Source of the DNA: Eubacteriales bacterium
GTDB lineage: Bacteria > Bacillota > Clostridia > Oscillospirales > Oscillospiraceae
NCBI GenBank assembly: GCA_030539285.1
Contig: JAUNSH010000003.1
Coordinates: forward strand, 1-64,000
DNA: 64,000 bases
Direction of reading: 5' to 3'
Below the pieces are notes generated by a model. The model did not search any database and was not told where the DNA came from. It was given only the letters and a program-made list of their open reading frames with translations. The translations under genes were made by a program, and so were the position numbers. This document shows, piece after piece, positions 18,077 through 24,666 of the stretch; position 1 is the first letter of the stretch, and each line of letters starts with the position of its first letter.

Positions 18077-18928
18077 ATGAATCCCAGCAATTATTCCTCC
18101 ATTTCCTTCCCCTTTCTGGGGCTGGAAGTGAATCCGCCCAGAGTGTTTTCACTGGGGCCTCTGACCATCCACCTGTACGGCATCGCCATCGGGCTGGGCC
18201 TGATCCTGGCGGTGGTTTACGCCTGCCGACGCAGCAAGGAATTCGGCCTGAAGGAGGACGATATCCTGGACGGCGTGCTCTGGATCACGCCCTTCGCCAT
18301 TATCTGCGCCCGCATCTATTACGTAGCCTTTTCCTGGGAGGACTATGCGGATAACCTCATGTCGGTGTTCGCCATCTGGGAGGGCGGCATCGCCATCTAC
18401 GGCAGCGTCATCGGCGCGGTCATCGGCGTGATTGTGTTATGTAAAGTGAAAAAGCTGAAGATCGCCACGGTGCTGGATATCACCCTGCTGGGCTTCTTCA
18501 TCGGCCAGATTTTGGGCCGCTGGGGCAACTTCTTCAACCGGGAGGCCTTCGGCGCGGCTACAGACAGCTTTTTCCGCATGGGCCTTTTCAACACCGTCAC
18601 CGGGCAGTGGGAGTATTACCATCCCACCTTCCTGTATGAATCCGTGTGGAATCTGGTGGGCTTTACCCTGCTGCACTTCCTGTCCAAGCGGCGGAAGTAC
18701 GATGGGCAGATCGCACTGGGCTATGCCGCCTGGTACGGCCTGGGCCGCTGCTTCATCGAGGGCCTGCGGGTGGACAGCCTGTACTGGGGCCCCTTCCGGG
18801 TCAGCCAGGTGCTGGCAGGCCTGACCTGCGTCGCCGCCTCCGCCATCCTGCTGTGGCAGGCATTCAAGCCCCATGACCCAGCCAATCTGTTCATCAACCG
18901 GGTAATTCCCGAGGAAAAAACGGAATAA
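18077..18928 (+). CDS. lgt: Prolipoprotein diacylglyceryl transferase
   Basis: Attaches diacylglycerol to the lipobox cysteine of prolipoproteins in the membrane. The 283-residue protein has about seven hydrophobic segments, the conserved YGIAIGLGLILAVVYACRR start region, and the Lgt signature around GRWGNFFNREAFG. GRCFIEGLRVDSL is the other conserved arginine-containing loop. AAGGAG precedes ATG 18077. Candidate lipoprotein substrates in the window include the sugar-binding protein at 27228. Confidence 0.95.
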   Translation: MNPSNYSSISFPFLGLEVNPPRVFSLGPLTIHLYGIAIGLGLILAVVYACRRSKEFGLKEDDILDGVLWITPFAIICARIYYVAFSWEDYADNLMSVFAIWEGGIAIYGSVIGAVIGVIVLCKVKKLKIATVLDITLLGFFIGQILGRWGNFFNREAFGAATDSFFRMGLFNTVTGQWEYYHPTFLYESVWNLVGFTLLHFLSKRRKYDGQIALGYAAWYGLGRCFIEGLRVDSLYWGPFRVSQVLAGLTCVAASAILLWQAFKPHDPANLFINRVIPEEKTE

Positions 18929-18932
18929 AATT

Positions 18933-18961
18933 GCGCCCCGCTGAGATATTCAGCGGGGCGC
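18933..18961. terminator. Bidirectional terminator between lgt and larA
   Basis: Perfect 12-bp stem GCGCCCCGCTGA with loop GATAT; downstream on the plus strand AGATATTTTTTG, and on the minus strand AATTTTATT. It serves the convergent genes on both sides. Confidence 0.85.
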
Positions 18962-18992
18962 AGATATTTTTTGACGGTATCTTGGGGAGCGG

Positions 18993-20261
18993 TTATTCGG
19001 CAATTACGCTGACACCGTCGGGAATGACGACCACAGAGGCGTCCCGGCCCTTGATGCCGTAGGCGATTTCCAGAGCTTCATCCGGTGATTTCGCGGGGAT
19101 CATGTTGGCGCGTTTCACCAGCTCGGGATCCAGGCTGTCCGTTACAAGAATGATCGGGTGCTTCAGGAGCATCTGGGTAAAGATCTGGACGCACCACTGC
19201 TCGGAAATCGACTCCTTGGGAGGGATTCTGGACAGATAGGCCTGGATCTCCGCGGGAGTGCCCATCTGGATCATTTTTTCAAAATTGGTTCCCCCCAGAC
19301 CATCACAGCAAGAGGCCACAAGGATGATTACGCCATCTTCCCCGGCACAGGCCTGAGCGGTGCTGGCGGCCTTGGGGGCCTGATACAGATTCTGGTCAAG
19401 CGGATAACCACCATTGGAGGTCACCACAATGTCTCCGGTAACGGCGGGGACCTGCGCAAGACTGCGGACATACTCACAGCCCACACGGTGCGCCTCGTCC
19501 ACATCGCCGGCGAAGGCGGCAATCACGCGCTTTTCCTCATCCAGCGCCACGTTTAGGATAAAGTCCACCCGGACCTTTTTTGCGGCAAACAGCATGTCCT
19601 GTGAAATCACGTTGCCGTCCAGAATGCCGGCTCTGGAACAGGGATGCGCGATGGCCTTATAGGAATGGTTCTCATTGACCGTGACGGCGGAAGCGATGCC
19701 GGGCAGAATGCTTTTTCTGCCGCCGGAGAAGCCGGCAAAGAAATGCGGCTCGATGAAGCCCTCGCATACCAGAAGGTCAGTTTCCAAGGCGAGCTTGTTG
19801 ACAGAGAACTCGGAGCCGGAGGGAAGCGTGCATACATACTGCAGGGAGTCCTCGTCAAAGGCATTGTGGACCACGATCCGCTCCTGATCCACGATGGCGT
19901 CGCCGAACATTTTCCGCTGTTCCTCCTGTGTGGTGGGGCGGTGCAGGCCGGTGGCAATGAGAATGGTGATCTCCGCATCCGGGTTTCCTCGGCGGATCTC
20001 GGACAGGAGAATGGGCAGGGTCAGCTTGCTGGGAACGGCACGGGTATGGTCGCTGGTGACCAGCAGAACTTTTTCCTTGCCCTTCGCCAGAGTTTCCAGC
20101 GGCTGAGATTGAATGGGGTTTGCGAGAGAGCTTCTGATAATGTCCTCCTGAGACTGGGACTGCCTGGTCTGACAGTTGTTTGTCAGTACGGCCTTCAGAT
20201 TCTGTTCCGCGACATGGATCGCGACGCTGCCGCGCGCATATGGAAGCCTGATTTCCTGCAT
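18993..20261 (-). CDS. larA: Nickel-dependent lactate racemase-family protein (LarA)
   Basis: LarA enzymes racemise or epimerise 2-hydroxyacids with a nickel-pincer nucleotide cofactor; lactate is the classic substrate but homologues use others. The 422-residue protein starts at ATG 20261 behind GGGAGGTTACC. Residues known to matter in Lactiplantibacillus LarA align with an offset of one: Asp71/Arg74 in SDHTR, His107 in ATGLHRP, His173 and the cofactor-attaching Lys183 in HFFAGFSGGRKS, His199 in NENH, and Gln/Lys in YQAPK. So it looks catalytically intact. The cofactor genes larB, larC and larE are not in the window. Its promoter shares an operator-like 12-mer with the aldehyde dehydrogenase gene at 21683. 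Confidence 0.9.
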   Translation of the reverse strand: MQEIRLPYARGSVAIHVAEQNLKAVLTNNCQTRQSQSQEDIIRSSLANPIQSQPLETLAKGKEKVLLVTSDHTRAVPSKLTLPILLSEIRRGNPDAEITILIATGLHRPTTQEEQRKMFGDAIVDQERIVVHNAFDEDSLQYVCTLPSGSEFSVNKLALETDLLVCEGFIEPHFFAGFSGGRKSILPGIASAVTVNENHSYKAIAHPCSRAGILDGNVISQDMLFAAKKVRVDFILNVALDEEKRVIAAFAGDVDEAHRVGCEYVRSLAQVPAVTGDIVVTSNGGYPLDQNLYQAPKAASTAQACAGEDGVIILVASCCDGLGGTNFEKMIQMGTPAEIQAYLSRIPPKESISEQWCVQIFTQMLLKHPIILVTDSLDPELVKRANMIPAKSPDEALEIAYGIKGRDASVVVIPDGVSVIAE

Positions 20262-20294
20262 GGTAACCTCCCTGATCGTACGATGAAAGTGTAT

Positions 20295-20340
20295 ATTGTG
20301 TACAATGTGCATTATAAGCTAAGAAAGATGGAAATGTCAA
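20295..20340 (-). promoter_or_regulatory. larA promoter with operator-like palindrome at the start site
   Basis: Read on the minus strand: TTGACA (20340-20335), 18-base spacer, TATAAT (20316-20311), then ATTGTACACAAT (20306-20295) over the expected transcription start. The last element reads ATTGTGTACAAT on the plus strand and recurs, inverted, at 21593-21604. Confidence 0.8.
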
Positions 20341-20344
20341 CCAG

Positions 20345-20370
20345 ATGCTCAAAAAAATCCTGCGTATTGG
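20345..20370. repeat. Direct repeat, copy 1 (copy 2 at 21387-21412)
   Basis: Twenty-six bases starting ATGCTCAAAAAAATCCTG, then CGTATTGG; copy 2 differs only by T for that C. The copies lie about 1.04 kb apart in the same orientation and bracket the small ORF unit and the IS481-type remnant. Confidence 0.75.
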
Positions 20371-20547
20371 TTACGCAACAAGTATTAGCAAATTTTATAT
20401 CATTCAATAAATTTCGCGTATTAGACAACATCGGATAAATGGCTTACAATACCTACTAACCCGCATGGAAACAGGTATATTTGCATAGAGAAATTGTGGA
20501 TTGTGACGTAGACGAGGTTTTGACGCTGTGTTTTCCCAAATTCCCTA

Positions 20548-20608
20548 TTGACAATGTATATCCGTATTGCTATTATTCCTATTAACACAATATGATTATA
20601 GGAATAAT
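20548..20608 (+). promoter_or_regulatory. Strong promoter with 11-bp dyad over the -10/start region
   Basis: TTGACA (20548-20553), 17-base spacer, TATTAT (20571-20576). A perfect inverted repeat, ATTATTCCTAT (20572-20582) and ATAGGAATAAT (20598-20608), overlaps the -10 box and start site, as a repressor operator would. It drives the small ORF at 20652. Confidence 0.6.
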
Positions 20609-20651
20609 GAGCATGATCCCACGGAAGATTGTAAAGGAAGGAGACGCTGCT

Positions 20652-20738
20652 ATGACAAGAAATTGTTTCTGGTGCACAGAAAGCAGCTTCTGCCGCTGCA
20701 CTCGGAATTATGCACGATGTTTGTTTGAACGAATGTGA
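20652..20738 (+). CDS. Small cysteine-rich ORF (28 residues), function unknown
   Basis: The ORF starts at ATG 20652 behind a strong ribosome-binding site (AAGGAAGGAG, 8 bases spacing). The peptide has five cysteines in 28 residues: C5, C8, C14, C16 and C23 (MTRNCFWCTESSFCRCTRNY up to residue 20). It lies between a good promoter with a dyad (20548-20608) and a hairpin (20778-20809). I recognise no family. It may be a genuine small protein, a regulatory leader peptide, or a remnant of a decayed gene; codon evidence is too short to decide. Confidence 0.35.
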   Translation: MTRNCFWCTESSFCRCTRNYARCLFERM

Positions 20739-20777
20739 CCGTAATCTGTTCCAAGGTAATCATACTGATATTCAATT

Positions 20778-20809
20778 AAAATGTTCAATTCGCAAGAATT
20801 GAACATTTT
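20778..20809. terminator. Perfect 14-bp AT-rich hairpin after the small ORF
   Basis: AAAATGTTCAATTC, loop GCAA, GAATTGAACATTTT. The A-run before and T-run after make it a plausible bidirectional terminator. Confidence 0.6.
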
Positions 20810-20833
20810 GATATGAAGATCATAATGAGATGG

Positions 20834-20869
20834 GCAGCTATGATTTTCCTTCCCGAAAATCATAGCTGC
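20834..20869. other. Second perfect 14-bp hairpin
   Basis: GCAGCTATGATTTT, loop CCTTCCCG, AAAATCATAGCTGC, 24 bases after the previous hairpin. No U-tract follows. Role unknown; it could be an old repeat or part of a mobile element end. Confidence 0.5.
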
Positions 20870-20966
20870 GGCAACGCCGTCTGATGTGCACCCCAAATGT
20901 TGGACGATTGAATTGAACTGATTATGCAGAATGAGTTCGGTATTGCACTGGGCTCATTCCTTTTAA

Positions 20967-21267
20967 TCGGAGTTTACCTATAAATACATCAGCGACACAG
21001 AAAAATGTCCATTCGATATTGTGCTGGAAACAGCAGGTATTCCCCCATAAACTGATCCCGCCTCGACCGCCCTGGCACAACGACAAGGTAGAGCGCAGTC
21101 ATCGAAATGACCAGCGGTACTTTTATAATTGGGAGAGATTCTCAGATGCGAAGGAACTGAACCAAAAACTGAAAGTACACCTTGCGTGGAGCAACTGCAA
21201 GCCGATGCGAACGCTGGGCGGCAAGAGCCCGCTGGAGCTTCTGCACGACAAGCTGGCCGCAGCCTAA
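20967..21267 (+). pseudogene. IS481-type DDE transposase remnant (C-terminal part, frameshifted)
   Basis: Starting with SEFTYKYISDTEKCPFDIVL, the translated stretch matches the integrase core of IS481-type transposases, then shifts frame at a run of five Cs (about 21044-21048); removing one C would restore IPHKLIPPRPPWHND. The C-terminal part is clear: WHNDKVERSHRNDQRYFYNW and SPLELLHDKLAAA. The first catalytic aspartate and the N-terminal half are absent. It is a dead insertion-sequence fragment at the left side of the island. Confidence 0.8.
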
Positions 21268-21554
21268 AGGCTTTGGCATAGGCTGCAAGCCGAACACATC
21301 TTGCAATGTGTCCGGCTCGCAACCTGTTATATACCACATTGGGAATTTTCTCCCCTTACATGGGTCACATCTATTTACATCACAGAATGCTCAAAAAAAT
21401 CCTGTGTATTGGATCGGCAGTTCTTTCACCAGCGAACCAGTTTCTGCCACCGCCGACACAGAAGGGAAGGGCGGTGGCCCATAGCAAAATTAATAAATGC
21501 GAAAGCTGCTATTTGTTGAATCATACAAAAAGATGTCGAAATTAAATGGCAATA
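21268..21554. other. Gene-free stretch after the IS remnant
   Basis: About 290 bases without a supportable gene. It contains an imperfect stem (GCCGAACACAT at about 21290 with ATGTGTCCGGC), which may be the end of the IS481-type element, and the second copy of the 26-base direct repeat (21387-21412). Confidence 0.5.
21387..21412. repeat. Direct repeat, copy 2
   Basis: ATGCTCAAAAAAATCCTGTG followed by TATTGG; 25 of 26 bases match copy 1 at 20345-20370. Confidence 0.75.
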
Positions 21555-21611
21555 TTGACATTTAGACAATAAAATGGTACCTTTAACTTAAGATTGTACA
21601 CAATGTACAAT
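21555..21611 (+). promoter_or_regulatory. Promoter and operator of the island's main operon
   Basis: TTGACA (21555-21560), 17-base spacer, TACCTT (21578-21583). Just downstream, at the expected start, lies the dyad TTGTAC-ACAAT-GTACAA (21594-21610). It includes ATTGTACACAAT (21593-21604), the exact inverse of the element in the larA promoter. TTGTAC...GTACAA-type dyads are in the style of FadR/GntR operators, which points to the regulator at 43095. Confidence 0.7.
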
Positions 21612-21682
21612 ATTCCGGCAATCAGAAGTTCGGGACGTTCTTCTGACTGTAACTACATTTTTCAGTTTAGGGGCGATTGACA

Positions 21683-23050
21683 ATGGAAGAAAAAACGTAC
21701 ATTGACGGGTTGATCGAGAAGGCGCGGGAAGCTCAGGCGATCCTGGAAACCTATAATCAGGAGCAGGTAGACGCCTTGGTTCGTGCCATGGGCAAAGTGA
21801 TTTACGATAACGCTGAGAAAATCGCGAAGGATGCGGTGGCGGAGACGGGCTACGGCCGTGTAGACAGCAAGATCCTAAAGGTGACCCGCTGCACCACCGC
21901 GGCATGGCACTACATGCATGATAAGAAGTCTGTTGGTATGATCGAGTGGGACCCTGTTGAAAAGCTGGCCACGTTCGCGAAGCCTTTGGGCATCGTAGCT
22001 GCTCTGGTGCCGACGACCAATCCTGTTTCCACGACGGTCAGCAACGGCATGAGCATCATCAAGTGCCGCAACGCGATGATCGTGTCTCCCCACCCCCGGG
22101 CGAAGAATGTGACCGCGTACGGCGTTCAGCTGATGAATGAGGCAATCTTGACTGCTGGCGGTCCTGAGAACCTGATTCAGATCGTGGAGAAGCCCTCCAT
22201 GGAGGCCACCGCGGAGCTGATGAAGAAGGTGGATGTGGTGGTCGCGACCGGCGGCGCACCCATGGTCAAATCCGCTTATTCCAGCGGACGTCCCTCCTTC
22301 GGTGTTGGCCCCGGCAATGTTCAGGTGGTCGTGGCGCCCGATTACACGGACTATGACAAGCTGGCAAGGCAGGTCATCTCCTCCCGGTCTTATGATAACG
22401 GTATGCCCTGCACTGGTGAGCAGGCGCTGCACATTCAGAAGGATGCTGTTGAGGATGTTCTGGAGGCGTTCAGAAAGCAGAAGGCATACGTTCTGCCGGA
22501 GGATAAGGCACCCATGCTGATGAAGATCCTGTTCAAGGAGAACGGCACCACCGATCCGGCCCATGTGGGTATGCTGCCCTGCAAGCTGGCGGAGCTTATG
22601 GGCCTGCAGATTCCCGAGGATACGACTCTGCTGCTGTTCAAGAGCCTGGGCATGACCCGGGAAAACCTGCTCCGCCGTGAGAAGTTGTGTCCTGTTGTTC
22701 AGTATTTCCCCTACGACACCTATGAAGAGGGCGTCGCAAATGCCAAGAGCAACTTGGAGTGGGAAGGCAAGGGACACACCTCCGTTGTTTACACCAACGA
22801 TCAGAAGACAGCTGAATACGCGGGCATGGAGCTGCCGGTATCCCGGCTGCTGGTCAGCCAGCCCGCAGGCGCTGCCTCTGGCGGTAACTTCATCAATGGT
22901 CTGAATCCTACCATGAGTCTGGGCTGCGGCAGTTGGGGCAACAACTCCATCAGCGACAACCTGACGTATAAACACATGATGAATACCACAAAGCTGGCAT
23001 TCTATCATGATCCGACCATTCCCGATGCGGATACCGTCTGGGCGGAATGA
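21683..23050 (+). CDS. CoA-acylating aldehyde dehydrogenase (EutE/PduP/SauS-like)
   Basis: Oxidises an aldehyde to its acyl-CoA with NAD(P)+ and CoA, or the reverse. The 455-residue protein matches acylating rather than hydrolytic aldehyde dehydrogenases: it lacks the general-base glutamate region and has the catalytic Cys243 in SYDNGMPCTGEQ. Other family segments are KPLGIVAALVPTTNPVST, CRNAMIVSPHPRAKN, VATGGAPMVKSAYSSG and GVGPGNVQVVV. ATG 21683 is preferred over TTG 21677. Aldehyde candidates are lactaldehyde, glycolaldehyde or a sulfonated aldehyde; the sequence alone cannot choose. It is the first gene of the operon, followed by a thiolase-fold gene. Confidence 0.85.
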   Translation: MEEKTYIDGLIEKAREAQAILETYNQEQVDALVRAMGKVIYDNAEKIAKDAVAETGYGRVDSKILKVTRCTTAAWHYMHDKKSVGMIEWDPVEKLATFAKPLGIVAALVPTTNPVSTTVSNGMSIIKCRNAMIVSPHPRAKNVTAYGVQLMNEAILTAGGPENLIQIVEKPSMEATAELMKKVDVVVATGGAPMVKSAYSSGRPSFGVGPGNVQVVVAPDYTDYDKLARQVISSRSYDNGMPCTGEQALHIQKDAVEDVLEAFRKQKAYVLPEDKAPMLMKILFKENGTTDPAHVGMLPCKLAELMGLQIPEDTTLLLFKSLGMTRENLLRREKLCPVVQYFPYDTYEEGVANAKSNLEWEGKGHTSVVYTNDQKTAEYAGMELPVSRLLVSQPAGAASGGNFINGLNPTMSLGCGSWGNNSISDNLTYKHMMNTTKLAFYHDPTIPDADTVWAE

Positions 23051-23070
23051 TTTCCTAGAGGTAACGGTCC

Positions 23071-24255
23071 GTGAACTTTGATCATTTGAAGGGCCAGATC
23101 GCCATTGTTGGCGTTGGCTATACCAAACAGGGTAAAATCCCTGGCCGAACCGCAGTCGGCTTCCACGCTGAGGCGATTCGGAACGCGCTGAAGGACGCGG
23201 GAATCTCCAAGGATGATGTGGACGCCATGATGCTCTACCGCCATTTTGAGCCTATTGGCGGAGACTACGATACCACGGCATTCACCGTGGCGGAGCAGGT
23301 GGGCTTCCGGCCGGATGTCATCGGGCAGGAGACCTACTGTACAAGAGACTGGCTGTACAATATCATCGGTCTTCTGAGCAGCGGCCTGGCCCGGTATGTG
23401 GTGCTCTCCTACGGTGACAATGCCAGAAGCGGCCGCCGCAGCTTTGTCAAGGAGCTTTCTGCGGGAAAGGCGACCGATGACCTGGCGGCGTATGGCGACC
23501 TGAGTACGATGGCCAAGTACGCCATGCAGGCCAGACGCGCCATGGACACTTACGGCACCGGGCCGGAGGTCTGGAAGGAGATCGCCATTGCCCAGCGCAT
23601 GTGGGCGCAGCTGAATCCGGCAGCGGCGATGTATGGAAAGCCGCTGACCGACGAGGCCTATTACGCGGCGGACCTGGTGGCCGCACCCCTGCGGCTGTTG
23701 GACGCGACGCCCAATTCCGACGGCGGCCGCGCGATCGTTTTGACTACCGTGAACAGAGCGAAGACACTGGGGCATCCCTTCGCAGTCATCCGCGGCTTCG
23801 GAAGCGCCAACCAGCCGGTTTCCCCGCTGCGTATCAGCGTTGAGGACGAAAGCAGCGCTGCGAAGATCGCCTCTTCCAGGGCTTTCGCAATGGCGGGGAT
23901 CACGCACGCGGATGTGGATGCCTGCGAACTGTATGACTGCTTTACCTACACGGTGGAAGCGACCTTGCGCGATTATGGTTTCTTCCGCCCGGAAGAGGTA
24001 AAACAGTTCCTTACCAGACAAAACATCGGACCTGGCGGGGTGCTACCGGTGAACACTTCCGGCGGTATGCTTTCCGAGGCGTATTTTATGGGCCTGACGC
24101 CCATCTCTGAGGGCGTGATGCAGATCACCGGACGCTGCGGAGAACGTCAGCTTGGCAGACTGTCCGGCACCAAGGAACCCGAAATTATTGTTTGCAGCGA
24201 TAATGGCGCTGTGTTCCAGAGCCATGTGACGCTGGTTTTGGAGAGAGGTGAGTGA
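23071..24255 (+). CDS. Thiolase-fold protein (SCP2/lipid-transfer type), partner of DUF35 protein
   Basis: The 394-residue protein has the thiolase fold with Cys90 (GQETYCTRDW) near the nucleophile position and CELYDCFTYTVEATLRDYGF in the second half. The usual GHP histidine motif is replaced: NTSGGMLSEAYFMG. This variant is typical of thiolases or retro-aldolases that work with a DUF35 Zn-ribbon/OB-fold partner, for example benzoylsuccinyl-CoA thiolase BbsB with BbsA, or the steroid side-chain aldolase Ltp2 with ChsH2. The DUF35 gene follows directly. It may therefore cleave or form a C-C bond in a CoA ester. It starts with GTG 23071 behind AGAGGT. Confidence 0.8.
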   Translation: MNFDHLKGQIAIVGVGYTKQGKIPGRTAVGFHAEAIRNALKDAGISKDDVDAMMLYRHFEPIGGDYDTTAFTVAEQVGFRPDVIGQETYCTRDWLYNIIGLLSSGLARYVVLSYGDNARSGRRSFVKELSAGKATDDLAAYGDLSTMAKYAMQARRAMDTYGTGPEVWKEIAIAQRMWAQLNPAAAMYGKPLTDEAYYAADLVAAPLRLLDATPNSDGGRAIVLTTVNRAKTLGHPFAVIRGFGSANQPVSPLRISVEDESSAAKIASSRAFAMAGITHADVDACELYDCFTYTVEATLRDYGFFRPEEVKQFLTRQNIGPGGVLPVNTSGGMLSEAYFMGLTPISEGVMQITGRCGERQLGRLSGTKEPEIIVCSDNGAVFQSHVTLVLERGE

Positions 24256-24258
24256 GCT

Positions 24259-24663
24259 ATGGACTTTTTTGAACCCCGGATCAGTGCCGATACGGAGGCC
24301 TGGTGGGAAGGGTGCAGAGCGCATGAGCTTCGCTTCCAGAAGTGCAGGTGCTGCGGGAATGTTCGCTGGCCGGCGAGCTATGTCTGTCCTCAGTGCCTGA
24401 GTGAGGAATATGAGCAGATCGAGCTCCTCAATGAGGGTACGCTCTATTCCTACGTTGTTATGCACAAGCCGTTCCATCCCTCTTTGAAGGACAAGGTTCC
24501 CTACATCGTGGGCGCCGTGGACCTGGCAGAGGGCGTGAGGATCTCGGTCAATATGTTTGATGTTGACCCCGAAAAGCTGCACTGCGGCATGCCGGTCACC
24601 ATCGATTTTCTGGACTGTGAAACCTACAGCCGGCCTGTCGCAAAGTTGAAGGGAGAGTCTTAA
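24259..24663 (+). CDS. DUF35 Zn-ribbon / OB-fold protein
   Basis: Small partner of thiolase-fold enzymes. The 134-residue protein has the rubredoxin-like zinc site CRCCGNVRWPASYVCPQC at about residues 30-47 (CxxC...CxxC) and an OB-fold C-terminal half (NEGTLYSYVVMHKPFHPS, VPYIVGAVDLAEGVRIS). In BbsA and ChsH2 the OB part helps bind the CoA moiety. It starts three bases after the thiolase-fold gene and ends three bases before the flavoprotein gene, a tight operon. Confidence 0.87.
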   Translation: MDFFEPRISADTEAWWEGCRAHELRFQKCRCCGNVRWPASYVCPQCLSEEYEQIELLNEGTLYSYVVMHKPFHPSLKDKVPYIVGAVDLAEGVRISVNMFDVDPEKLHCGMPVTIDFLDCETYSRPVAKLKGES

Positions 24664-24666
24664 AGA

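Noticed and set aside
21182..21545. Several short plus-strand open frames after the IS481-type remnant
   Set aside because: They overlap each other, have no ribosome-binding sites or recognisable motifs, and lie in decayed transposon DNA.
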